From: an uncultured Oscillospiraceae bacterium
Lineage (GTDB): Bacteria; Bacillota; Clostridia; Oscillospirales; Acutalibacteraceae
Direction: 5' to 3'
Assembly (NCBI GenBank): GCA_900552265.1
Contig: URZE01000003.1
Coordinates: forward strand, 62,001-126,000
DNA length: 64,000 bases
The translations under genes were made by a program, and so were the position numbers. The first letter of the stretch is position 1, and each line of letters begins with the position of its first letter. This document shows positions 1 through 9,300 of this stretch, in pieces. The notes under the pieces are model-generated. The model had not been told where the DNA came from and did not search any database. It saw only the letters and a program-made list of their open reading frames with translations.

Positions 1-1
1 A

Positions 2-529
2 ACAAGCGGAAATATGAACCGAGTCAGAGCTGATCATATGGGAATGATGGCAACTGTTATGAATGCACTTGGTTTGGCAGACGTCTTGGAAGAAGTGGGA
101 CTGGAAGTAAGAATTATGACTGCGGTCGCATTCCCACAGGTGGGTGAACAGTACTCGCCCGAAAAAGCTGTTCGTCATCTGAAAAAAGGCAGAGTTGTAG
201 TCTTTGCATACGGAACCGGAAGTGCATTTTTTTCTACAGATACCGCAGCAGCTCTGAGGGCTTCCGAAATTCAAGCCGAAGCAATATTCAAAGCTACAAA
301 CGTCGACGGAGTATACGACAGTGATCCAAAAATAAACCCAAATGCAAAAAAATATACAGAAGTAACATTTGAAGAGGTACTTTCCAAAAATCTTAAAGTA
401 ATGGATTCAACTGCAGCTTCTCTTTGCCGTGACAACAATATTTCTGTACTCGTTTTCAGCCTTCAAGATCCACAAAACATAATAAAAACACTTGAAGGAG
501 AAAATTTGGGAACTATTGCAAGACCTTAA
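2..529 (+). CDS. pyrH: UMP kinase, C-terminal part (5' end cut by window)
   Basis: Uridylate kinase phosphorylates UMP to UDP with ATP in the cytoplasm, the entry to UTP and CTP synthesis. The open frame runs in from the left edge, so the N-terminal roughly 60-70 residues lie outside. The amino-acid kinase fold is recognisable from the stretch beginning MNRVRADHMGMMATVMNAL and from the nucleotide-binding segment near FAYGTGSAFFSTDTAA, followed by KATNVDGVYDSDP and a C-terminal VMDSTAASLCRDNNI. Most family members read FAGGTGNPFFTTDTAA in the binding segment, so Gly-to-Tyr and Asn-Pro-to-Ser-Ala changes here are mildly unusual. It is followed 87 bases later by frr, the standard pyrH-frr order. 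The identification is secure; only the start is missing. Confidence 0.95.
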   Translation, partial: TSGNMNRVRADHMGMMATVMNALGLADVLEEVGLEVRIMTAVAFPQVGEQYSPEKAVRHLKKGRVVVFAYGTGSAFFSTDTAAALRASEIQAEAIFKATNVDGVYDSDPKINPNAKKYTEVTFEEVLSKNLKVMDSTAASLCRDNNISVLVFSLQDPQNIIKTLEGENLGTIARP

Positions 530-616
530 ATTATCCAAAACTCGCATGTAATTATATCAATCGGTAAAATTCATCCAAAAATTTAAAAATCTTTAATTAA
601 CTCGGAGGAAAATTTT

Positions 617-1171
617 ATGAATCAAATTCTAAACGACGCAAAAAACCGTATGCAAACAACTTGTGACCGCCTTACTTCCGACTACGCTTCCATACAAGCC
701 GGAAGAGCAAATGCTTCCATTTTGGATAAAGTAACTGTTGACTATTACGGCACTCCCACTCCAATTAATCAAGTTGCTGCCGTTTCCGTATCCGAAGCAA
801 GAGTTCTCGTAATACAACCTTGGGATATTTCTATATTGAATGCTGTGGAAAAAGCTATCCAAAAATCAGATATCGGAATAAATCCTCAAAACGACGGAAA
901 AGTAATACGTTTAATTTTTCCTCAACTCACAGAGGATCGCAGAAAAGAAATATCCAAAGAAGTTTCGGCAATGGCTGAAGAATCTAAAATAGCAATAAGA
1001 AATATCAGACGTGACGTCATGGATAAAATCAAGAATATGAAAAAATCTTCCGAAATTACCGAAGACGAACTGAAAACAGGAGAAAAGAAAATTCAAGATT
1101 TAACCGACAAATTCTGCAAACAAACAGAAGAAATATGCAGTTCTAAAATTTCTCAGGTGATGTCACTTTAA
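617..1171 (+). CDS. frr: Ribosome recycling factor
   Basis: RRF, together with EF-G, splits the post-termination ribosome so that subunits can be reused. The 184-residue product has the family's full length (about 185). It shows the N-terminal helix with MQTTCDRLTSDYASIQAGRA, the central YYGTPTPINQVAAVSV hinge and domain II region, and the C-terminal helical segment with LTEDRRKEISKE and IRRDVMDKIKNM. A strong Shine-Dalgarno (GGAGG, 603-607) sits 9 bases before the ATG. It lies between pyrH and uppS in a conserved clostridial operon. Nothing odd is seen. Confidence 0.97.
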   Translation: MNQILNDAKNRMQTTCDRLTSDYASIQAGRANASILDKVTVDYYGTPTPINQVAAVSVSEARVLVIQPWDISILNAVEKAIQKSDIGINPQNDGKVIRLIFPQLTEDRRKEISKEVSAMAEESKIAIRNIRRDVMDKIKNMKKSSEITEDELKTGEKKIQDLTDKFCKQTEEICSSKISQVMSL

Positions 1172-1194
1172 TCTTTAAGCTTGGAGAATGAATT

Positions 1195-1917
1195 ATGTTA
1201 AATTCAGATGCCGCAAAAAAGCTTCCTTTGCACGTGGGAATAATTATGGACGGAAATCGCAGGTGGGCCAAAAACCAAAGGCTTCCCGTGTCTTCCGGAC
1301 ATTCCCGTGGTGCGGAGGTTTTTAAAAATTTAGCTCTTTATTGCAACAAAATAGGTCTGAAAAATCTCACCGTATATGCTTTTTCCACCGAAAATTGGAA
1401 ACGCTCGGCAACAGAAGTATCTGCTTTGATGTTTCTTTTTAAAAAATATTTAAAAAGTGTAATGCAGGATTTTAAAAATGAAAATATAAAACTTAAATTT
1501 ATAGGTGATGTTTCTAAATTCTCAAGCGATATTCAAAAACTCATAAACACAATCGAAACCGAAACCAAAAGCAGAACAGGTATGCGTCTGAACATAGCCA
1601 TGAATTACGGAAGTCGAGCCGAAATAATAAATGCCATAAAAAATATGCAAAAAGATATAGACAGTCCATTAAACAAAAATATCTGTGATTTGACTGAAGG
1701 AAAATTTGGTTCTTATCTTTACACCGAAAATCAGCCTGATGTAGATTTTCTCATACGCACCGGCGGCGAAAAACGAATATCCAACTTTCTTTTGTGGCAA
1801 TCTGCTTATGCTGAACTTTATTTTGCCGACGTACTTTGGCCGGATTTTTCGGAAAAAATTTTTGATGAAGCAATTCAAGAATATTATAACCGCAACAGGA
1901 GATTCGGAGGCGAGTAA
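1195..1917 (+). CDS. uppS: Isoprenyl transferase (undecaprenyl diphosphate synthase)
   Basis: This cis-prenyltransferase adds isopentenyl units to farnesyl diphosphate to give C55-PP, the lipid carrier for peptidoglycan precursors. The 240-residue length is normal. The diagnostic motif HVGIIMDGNRRWAK near residue 15 holds the catalytic Asp, followed by GHSRGAE, YAFSTENWKR and the C-terminal DFLIRTGGEKRISNFLLWQS and ELYFADVLWPDF segments. A GGAG Shine-Dalgarno lies just upstream. The stop is 2 bases before the cdsA GTG start, so the two are likely translationally coupled. The substrate comes from the MEP pathway genes dxr and ispG of the same operon. Confidence 0.96.
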   Translation: MLNSDAAKKLPLHVGIIMDGNRRWAKNQRLPVSSGHSRGAEVFKNLALYCNKIGLKNLTVYAFSTENWKRSATEVSALMFLFKKYLKSVMQDFKNENIKLKFIGDVSKFSSDIQKLINTIETETKSRTGMRLNIAMNYGSRAEIINAIKNMQKDIDSPLNKNICDLTEGKFGSYLYTENQPDVDFLIRTGGEKRISNFLLWQSAYAELYFADVLWPDFSEKIFDEAIQEYYNRNRRFGGE

Positions 1918-1919
1918 AA

Positions 1920-2738
1920 GTGGAAAAAAGAATTATTTCGGGAATAACGGGAGCAATTTTTGTTTTGTTCGTTTTGTTTTTTAATCAAAACTGTATGATT
2001 CTTCTAAACATAATTACCTCCGTAATAGCGGTTTTAGCAATGCGAGAAATTTTTTCAGTATTGAATATTTTAAAGGCTTTTTATGTAACTATTCCGACAT
2101 TTGCATTTGTAAGCTTTATACCCATTTTCGGATTCGGTACAATATCGGAAGCCGCATGGTACATATACACTCTATGGATGTTTTCGGTTATGCTCATAAA
2201 ACCCACAACACGGCTCAAGCATATTGCTGTCACCTATACCATGGCAATTTTAATTTCAGTTTCACTCGAAAAATTAATAGAACTTCGAAATTTCGGCGGA
2301 AAATACGGAAGTTTTTTTGTATTATTGGCTTTGGCAGTTGCTTGGATGTCTGACACTGGAGCATATTTCTGTGGGAAATTTTTCGGAAAAAATAAACTTT
2401 GTCCTGAAATAAGTCCCAAAAAAACAATAGAAGGATTTATCGGAGGCGTAGTAATATGCGTCATTTCAATGATTTTTATTGCTTTTATATTCAATAATTT
2501 CGTATTTACCGAAAAACAAACTGTAAACTATATTTTGATAATAATTTTAGGTCTTATTGGATCACCGATTTCAGCTCTTGGAGATTTAAGTTTTTCAATA
2601 ATAAAAAGAAAATGCAAAGTTAAAGATTTTGGAACCATAATGCCCGGTCACGGAGGGGTTTTGGACAGATTTGACAGTGTTATTTTCACTGTTCCTTATG
2701 TATATTTATTCCTAAAATTTTTCCCCATAATAAAATAG
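1920..2738 (+). CDS. cdsA: Phosphatidate cytidylyltransferase
   Basis: CdsA makes CDP-diacylglycerol from phosphatidic acid and CTP at the membrane, the branch point to phosphatidylglycerol and cardiolipin. The 272-residue protein is a chain of hydrophobic segments starting at residue 7. It carries the family signature near the C-terminus, KVKDFGTIMPGHGGVLDRFD, with the metal-binding Asp residues, and the earlier WMSDTGAYFCGKFFGKNKL and SPKKTIEGFIGG motifs. The GTG start is used because it sits 2 bases after the uppS stop, with the GGAGG inside the uppS end (1906-1910) as Shine-Dalgarno. It is part of the pyrH-polC operon. Confidence 0.96.
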   Translation: MEKRIISGITGAIFVLFVLFFNQNCMILLNIITSVIAVLAMREIFSVLNILKAFYVTIPTFAFVSFIPIFGFGTISEAAWYIYTLWMFSVMLIKPTTRLKHIAVTYTMAILISVSLEKLIELRNFGGKYGSFFVLLALAVAWMSDTGAYFCGKFFGKNKLCPEISPKKTIEGFIGGVVICVISMIFIAFIFNNFVFTEKQTVNYILIIILGLIGSPISALGDLSFSIIKRKCKVKDFGTIMPGHGGVLDRFDSVIFTVPYVYLFLKFFPIIK

Positions 2739-2788
2739 TTTTAATTCCAACAAAAAACTTTATATTACTTATTAAAAGAGTGATTCAT

Positions 2789-3937
2789 TTGAAAGAAAAT
2801 TTATCCGTTTTGGGTTCAACCGGTTCCATAGGTACTCAAACTCTCAGTGTTGCACGTGAGTTAGGTATAAAAATATCTTCACTCTCTGCAAACAAAAACA
2901 TTTCTCTTTTAGAAGAGCAAATAAGAGAATTTAAACCTGATGTCGCAGCTGTTTTTGATGAAAAATATGCCAAAGAACTTAAAGAAAAAGTAAAAGATAC
3001 CCCTACAAAAATTTTATCGGGAACATACGGACTTTGCGAAGCAGCACGCTGTAAAACTGCAGATTGCGTGGTTACCGCTGTTTCGGGAATGATAGGGCTT
3101 GAACCTACCATAGCCGCCATATCTGCAAAAAAAGATATTGCTCTGGCGAACAAGGAAACATTGGTTGCCGGAGGAAATTTAGTTATGAACCTTGCGTCGG
3201 AAAATAACGTAAAAATATTTCCGGTTGACAGTGAACACAGTGCAATTTTTCAGTGCATGCAAGGTTGCAAAGATAAAAAAAATATATCCAAATTGATTTT
3301 AACAGCCTCTGGTGGACCTTTCTTCGGGAAATCGAAAAAAGAATTGCAATCGGTGAGCATAAAAGATGCTTTAAACCATCCAAGCTGGTCGATGGGTGCA
3401 AAAATAACCGTAGATAGTGCTACCATGATGAACAAAGGTTTAGAAATAATTGAAGCGGTTCACCTTTTCGATATATCCGAAAACAACATAGATGTAGTTA
3501 TTCACCGTGAAAGCATTGTTCATTCCATGATTGAGTTAATGGACGGATCGATTATTGCTCAAATGGGAACTCCGAGCATGAAAACTCCAATACAATATGC
3601 TCTTACTTATCCTGAAAGATTCAAATCTTCGGTACCGACTCTTAACTTCTCAAAAATAAAAAACTTATCGTTTTTCGAACCCGATTATTCTACTTTTGAA
3701 GCCATGAATATATGTCGAGAAGCAATACGTAAAAATGCCGCTCAACCGATTATTTTAAATGCCGCAAATGAAGAAGCCGTTAAGTTATTTCTGAACGAAA
3801 AAATAACTTTCTGTGAAATTATTGATGCAGTTAAAGCTGCTTTGGATGAATTTAAAAATGAAAAAAAACCAAATTCTTTAAAGGAAATTTTAAATATTGA
3901 TGAAGCTACACGGAATTTTATTAAAGAGCTCTTATAA
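2789..3937 (+). CDS. dxr: 1-deoxy-D-xylulose 5-phosphate reductoisomerase
   Basis: DXR converts DXP to 2-C-methylerythritol 4-phosphate with NADPH, the committing step of the MEP isoprenoid pathway. The N-terminal NADPH-binding LGSTGSIGTQTL motif, the metal/substrate motif VDSEHSAIFQCMQG, the flexible-loop region HPSWSMGAKITVDSATMMNK and NKGLEIIEAVHLFD are all present. Length is about 382 residues, as expected. I place the start at TTG 2789, giving MKENLSVLGSTG, because AAGAGTGA (2775-2782) is correctly spaced for it; the in-frame GTG at 2780 lies inside that Shine-Dalgarno and has none of its own. ispG, a later MEP gene, is two genes downstream. Confidence 0.96.
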   Translation: MKENLSVLGSTGSIGTQTLSVARELGIKISSLSANKNISLLEEQIREFKPDVAAVFDEKYAKELKEKVKDTPTKILSGTYGLCEAARCKTADCVVTAVSGMIGLEPTIAAISAKKDIALANKETLVAGGNLVMNLASENNVKIFPVDSEHSAIFQCMQGCKDKKNISKLILTASGGPFFGKSKKELQSVSIKDALNHPSWSMGAKITVDSATMMNKGLEIIEAVHLFDISENNIDVVIHRESIVHSMIELMDGSIIAQMGTPSMKTPIQYALTYPERFKSSVPTLNFSKIKNLSFFEPDYSTFEAMNICREAIRKNAAQPIILNAANEEAVKLFLNEKITFCEIIDAVKAALDEFKNEKKPNSLKEILNIDEATRNFIKELL

Positions 3938-3992
3938 TTATTATTTTTAAGAAAAATATTTAAACAATATACAAAATAATCAACAAAAAATG

Positions 3993-4020
3993 TTGATATT
4001 AAATCAAAAGCATGTATAAT
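3993..4020 (+). promoter_or_regulatory. Likely internal promoter before rseP
   Basis: TTGATA (3993-3998) and a perfect TATAAT (4015-4020) are separated by 16 bases in the longest gap inside the operon (116 bases between dxr and rseP). It could give extra transcription of rseP-ispG-polC. No terminator is visible in the same gap, so read-through from upstream is also expected. Confidence 0.55.
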
Positions 4021-4053
4021 TAAATAGAAGTGCTATTTTAAGGAGTGAGCAAT

Positions 4054-5112
4054 TTGGTAATATTATTGGTAATAATCGGAATAATTTTATTCAATCTTAT
4101 AGTATTTATGCATGAATTGGGACATTTCTTTTGGGCAAAAAAATTCGGAGTAAAAGTAAATGAGTTTGCATTGGGAATGGGTCCAAAAATATTTAAAATT
4201 CAAAGAGGCGAAACCCTATTTTCTCTAAGAGCTTTACCTATCGGGGGATTTTGCGAAATGGAAGGTGAAGATGCCGACAGCAACGACCCTCGTTCATTCG
4301 GACAAAAAAAAGCTTGGCAAAAATTTATTATAGTGTCTTTCGGCGCAATTATGAATCTTGTTTTGGGATTCATAATGACAATATTTCTACTTGCTCAAAG
4401 TCCGAAATTTATAACCACAACGATAGATTCTTTCGGAGAAAATTCTGTATCTTCTACTCATGGTCTCATGGTCGGTGACGAGATTTTAAGCGTTAACGGT
4501 GCTCCAATATTCACTTATAAAGATTTATATTTCGATCTCTCTATAGATGAAAAAAATTCATTTGACATAAAAGTAAAACGAAATGGTCAGACTGTAGAAC
4601 TCAAAGATGTTAATTTTGAAACAGTCAGTACAGATAACGGTAAGCCTGCAACAAAAATTGATTTTAAACTCAAAACCACTGACAAAAACTTTATAAGTCT
4701 TATAACTCAAACGTGGTACGATACTCTTTCAACAGTAAAAATAGTTTGGGTAAGCTTGGTAGGAATTATAACTGGAAGATTCGCCGTATCAAACATGGCC
4801 GGCCCTATAGGAATGGCTTCCGCTATCGGAAAAGCTGCTTCAACGGGACTTGAAACAAGTGTAATTGATGCAATTAACAACATCGTATCTATAATGGCTA
4901 TGATAACAATCAACCTTGGAATCGTGAATCTTCTCCCTCTACCGGCTCTCGACGGCGGACGTCTTATTTTCCTCTTAATTGAGATGATAACACGTAAAAA
5001 AATAAATCCGAAATACGAAGGCTTAATTCATGCACTGGGATTTTTCCTTTTCATTGCTCTTATGATTTATATTTCCTACAGCGATATACTGCGTCTATTA
5101 GGAAAAATTTAA
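4054..5112 (+). CDS. rseP: Site-2-type zinc metalloprotease RseP/RasP
   Basis: An intramembrane M50 protease that cleaves anti-sigma factors and remnant signal peptides within the membrane. The first membrane helix carries the zinc-binding HELGH (in LIVFMHELGHFFWAKKFGV) and the third contributes NLLPLPALDGGRLIF with the third zinc ligand. One PDZ domain lies between, roughly residues 125-205. Length (about 352) is typical of the Gram-positive single-PDZ form. The start is taken as TTG 4054 because AGGAGTGA (4041-4048) is its Shine-Dalgarno; the in-frame GTG at 4045 is part of that same element. It lies in the conserved dxr-rseP-ispG order. Confidence 0.95.
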   Translation: MVILLVIIGIILFNLIVFMHELGHFFWAKKFGVKVNEFALGMGPKIFKIQRGETLFSLRALPIGGFCEMEGEDADSNDPRSFGQKKAWQKFIIVSFGAIMNLVLGFIMTIFLLAQSPKFITTTIDSFGENSVSSTHGLMVGDEILSVNGAPIFTYKDLYFDLSIDEKNSFDIKVKRNGQTVELKDVNFETVSTDNGKPATKIDFKLKTTDKNFISLITQTWYDTLSTVKIVWVSLVGIITGRFAVSNMAGPIGMASAIGKAASTGLETSVIDAINNIVSIMAMITINLGIVNLLPLPALDGGRLIFLLIEMITRKKINPKYEGLIHALGFFLFIALMIYISYSDILRLLGKI

Positions 5113-5176
5113 AATCATAAGAATTTTAAGAACATATTCACAATAAAAAAACATTTATAACATCAGGTAAAATATT

Positions 5177-6241
5177 ATGAGAAGAAATTCCAATGAAGTT
5201 AAAATAGGAAATTTAAAAATAGGCGGAAACAATCCGATTTTAGTTCAGTCAATGTTGAGTATTCCTTCATATGACATCGAAAACAGCGTAAAACAGGCAC
5301 TAAATCTAAAAAAAGCTGGGTGCGAAATTTTAAGAATTGCAATTCCTGACATGGAATCCGTAAAACTTATAGACGCTATAAAGAGTCGTGTTGATATACC
5401 TCTTGTAGCTGATATTCATTTCGATTACAAATTAGCACTGGAGTCCGTAGCAGCCGGTATTGACAAAATAAGAATTAATCCCGGAAATATCGGAAGTGAA
5501 GATAAAATAAATGAAGTTGCAAAAGCATGTAAAAGTAAAAATATTCCTATCAGAATAGGAGTAAATTCGGGTTCAGTAGAGAAAAAAATTCTGGCCAAAT
5601 ATTCCGGTCCAACTCCGGAAGCAATGTGTGAAAGCGCTATTTACAACGCAAAATTATTAGAAAAATTTGATTTTAACGACATAGTTATTTCAATTAAATC
5701 TTCGTCTGTCAATAATATGGTTAAAGGTTACAGGTTGATTGCAGAAAAATGTTCATATCCTCTGCACCTCGGTGTTACCGAAGCCGGTACATTAACCATG
5801 GGTACCATAAAATCAGCTATAGGAATAGGCTCTTTGTTACTCGACGGAATCGGAGATACAATACGTGTAACTCTTACCGACGAACCAACGGAAGAAGTAA
5901 AAGCCGGATTTAACATATTAAAAGCTTTAGAACTTCGCAACAATGGAATAACTTTTATTTCATGTCCTACTTGCGGAAGAACAAGGATTGACATTATAAA
6001 AATTGCCAAAGAAACTCAACATTTACTTCGCAACAACAAAAGCAATATTAAAGTGGCAATAATGGGGTGTGTTGTCAACGGTCCGGGAGAAGCCAAAGAA
6101 GCGGATATCGGTATTGCAGGCGGTGACGGTTATGGAATAATATTTAAAAAAGGAAAAATTTTTAAAAAAGTTGAAGAAGAAAACCTTGTAACCGAACTCA
6201 TAAGTGAAATAAATAAAATGACGTCCGAAAATCAACTATAA
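5177..6241 (+). CDS. ispG: 4-hydroxy-3-methylbut-2-en-1-yl diphosphate synthase
   Basis: IspG is a [4Fe-4S] enzyme that reductively opens MEcPP to HMBPP, the penultimate step of the MEP pathway. The N-terminal TIM-barrel is recognisable from NNPILVQSMLSIPSYD and ADIHFDYKLALESVAAGIDKIRINPGNIGS. The cluster-binding cysteines lie in ISCPTCGRTRID and in MGCVVNGPGEAKEADIGIAG. At 354 residues it is the short form without the insert seen in plants. The ATG is preceded by a weak AGGT Shine-Dalgarno. It follows dxr and rseP and precedes polC in the same operon. Confidence 0.96.
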   Translation: MRRNSNEVKIGNLKIGGNNPILVQSMLSIPSYDIENSVKQALNLKKAGCEILRIAIPDMESVKLIDAIKSRVDIPLVADIHFDYKLALESVAAGIDKIRINPGNIGSEDKINEVAKACKSKNIPIRIGVNSGSVEKKILAKYSGPTPEAMCESAIYNAKLLEKFDFNDIVISIKSSSVNNMVKGYRLIAEKCSYPLHLGVTEAGTLTMGTIKSAIGIGSLLLDGIGDTIRVTLTDEPTEEVKAGFNILKALELRNNGITFISCPTCGRTRIDIIKIAKETQHLLRNNKSNIKVAIMGCVVNGPGEAKEADIGIAGGDGYGIIFKKGKIFKKVEEENLVTELISEINKMTSENQL

Positions 6242-6350
6242 ATACGACCAAATTTCACCGATAATACTTAGAATCGCAGACAATATTTATCAAAGCGAAA
6301 AACAAATTTACAAATAAAGTTTAAACTAAACACCAAGGAGCAACTTACAG

Positions 6351-9300
6351 TTGAAAAAATTTAAAGATATTTTTAAGATAAATTCCGCAAAAAAATCAAT
6401 TTCAGATTCTTTTATAGATTCTTTGGATATAGATAAAAAATCTCGAAGCATTACCATAAATTTAATATCAAACAAAACGGTTTCGCAGGAGGATATATCT
6501 TCCTGTGAAGCCTTATTACTTGACTGTGATCTTGAGCTTTCGAATGTAAAAATAAACGTTATGCAATCTTGCGAAAAATCCAATGGAAACACCGAAAGCG
6601 TTATAACTGAAACCATAAAAGAATTATCGAAAAATTCACGCTCTGTTTCTAAAATTTTAATGAACTCATCTTTCAACATCTCTGAAAATTTAGTTGAAAT
6701 AAATCTCATTCACGGCGGAAAAAATTTTCTAATTCAGAAAAATATCGACAAAGAAATTTCCAAATCAATATCTCAAAAATTAAATCACTCCATTCAAGTG
6801 AAATTTACTGAAACCGAAACAAAAGAATTTTCCGAACCTCAACCTGAAATTACAGAGAAAATTACAGTGTCATCCAATACAACCGAACCTGAAGAAAAAG
6901 TTGAAGAAACTCCCATTCCAGAAATTGAAGTAAGAACCAAAGACACACTTTATCCCCGTCCCGTGATTTCTTCGGCTAAGCTTCTCTACGGCAATTTGAT
7001 AAAAAAAGAACCCATATCTATTCGTGAAATTGACGCACAAATGTCAAATGCAGTCGTTTGGGGGAAAATATTTTTTACTGATTCTCACGAAACACGTGAT
7101 GGTACCAAAATTATCTTCAGTTTTTATATAACCGATTACACCGGTTCTTTGATTCTCAAAATAATAGAAAATAAAAAACAAAGTTCGTATCTCGAAAAAC
7201 TCAAAAAAGGTACTCATATCTTAGTGTACGGAGATTTATCAGAAGATACTTACGAAAAAGAAACTGTAATGCGTCCAAAGTCAATAAATATTATACAAAC
7301 TACAAAAATTTCTGATAACGCTCCAAAAAAACGTGTTGAACTCCACCTTCACACAAATATGTCAGCTATGGACGGAATCAATCCCGCTTCGGAACTCATT
7401 AACAGAGCTAACGAATGGGGTCACACCGCTATAGCCATAACTGACCACGGCGTTGCGCAAGCTTATCCTGAAGCAATGAATACCGCAAATTCCATAAATA
7501 AAAACGGCGGAAATATGAAAATTATATACGGTGTGGAAGCCTATTTTGTAAACGATATGCTACCAATTGTAACCGGTGATACCGAAAGAAATTTCGATGA
7601 AGAATATATTTGTTTTGACCTGGAAACCACAGGTCTTAATGCAAATTCAGATAAAATAATAGAAATAGGAGCAGTAAGAGTAAAAAACCGACAAATTGTA
7701 GAAGAATTCGGAACATTTGCAGACCCCGGAATGTCACTTGAAGAAAAAACAACAGAACTTACCGGAATTACCGACAAAATGCTTGAAGGTGCTCCCAGTC
7801 AAAAAGAAGCTTTACAAAAATTTATAGATTTTTGCGGTGACTCACCGGTACTTATAGCTCACAACGCCAATTTCGATGTATCTTTTGTAAAAGCAACCGC
7901 CAAACGTGAAAATATCAAATTCGAATTTACCTATGCCGATACCGTGCCTATGAGTCGAGCACTTATAATGAGTATCAAAAATCACAAACTCGATACCGTG
8001 GCAAAATATTTGAAAATTCCAAGCTTTAATCACCACAGAGCTTGTGATGATGCAAGAGCTTTAGCTTATATCTTTATTGAACTTTTGAATATGTCGGAAA
8101 AGACTAAAAATATTTCTTCACTTCAAAAAATAAATACCTCTCTTTCCGGAAACGATCCTAAAAAAACCGTTTCTCATCACATGACTATACTTGTAAAAAA
8201 TCAAACCGGTCTTAAAAATCTTTATCGCTTAATCTCTATGGCTCATCTTGATTATTTTTACAAAAAACCACGTATACCAAAAAGTATGCTTCAAAAATAC
8301 CGAGAAGGATTAATCATAGGAAGTGCATGTGAAGCAGGAGAACTTTTCAGAGCCGTTACGGGCGGAAGACCTTGGGCAGATTTATTGGAAATTGCAAAAA
8401 TTTACGATTATCTTGAAATTCAACCTATCGGAAACAATTCTTTTATGCTAAGAGAAGGTATCGCAAAAACAATCATACAACTTCAAGACTTTAACCGAAC
8501 AATAATAAAAATAGGAGAAACACTCAATATTCCCGTAGTAGCAACAGGAGACGTACATTTCCTTGACCCACAAGACTCAGAATACCGAAAAATACTCATG
8601 GCAGGTCAGGGATACAGTGATGCAGATAATCAAGCTCCGCTCTACTTCCACACAACAGCGGAAATGCTCGAAGAATTTGCATATCTCGGAAAAGAAAAAG
8701 CTTATGAAGTTGTAGTTGAAAATACGAATAAAATAGCTGATTCAGTAGATTCCCTCTCTCCAATCCCACCGGGAATTTTTCCTCCGTTTATACCCGGGGC
8801 AGAAAAAGAACTTGTGGAAATTACGTGGGAAAGAGCTAAAAAAATATACGGTGATCCTTTACCTGAAATAGTTCAAAAAAGACTTGAAAAAGAACTCGGT
8901 TCCATAACGAAACACGGATTTTCAGTGCTTTATATGGTAGCTCAAAAACTAGTCGCAGACTCAGAAAAACACGGTTATCTCGTAGGTTCAAGAGGTTCAG
9001 TCGGTTCGTCGTTCGTAGCTACTATGTCAGGAATTTCAGAAGTAAATCCTTTGGTACCGCACTATCTATGTCCGAAATGTCAGTACAGTGAGTTTATAAC
9101 CGACGGCAGTTATGGATCAGGATTTGACTTACCTCATAAAAAATGTCCGAAATGCGGTGAAGATTTAAAACAAGACGGACATGATATACCTTTTGAAACA
9201 TTCTTGGGTTTCGATGGCGACAAAACACCTGACATAGACCTCAACTTCTCGGGGGAATATCAAAACGATGCACACAGATACACTGAAACGCTTTTCGGAA

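Noticed and set aside
2836..3153. 105-codon minus-strand frame opposite dxr
   Set aside because: dxr motifs cover the region; shadow frame without a start signal.
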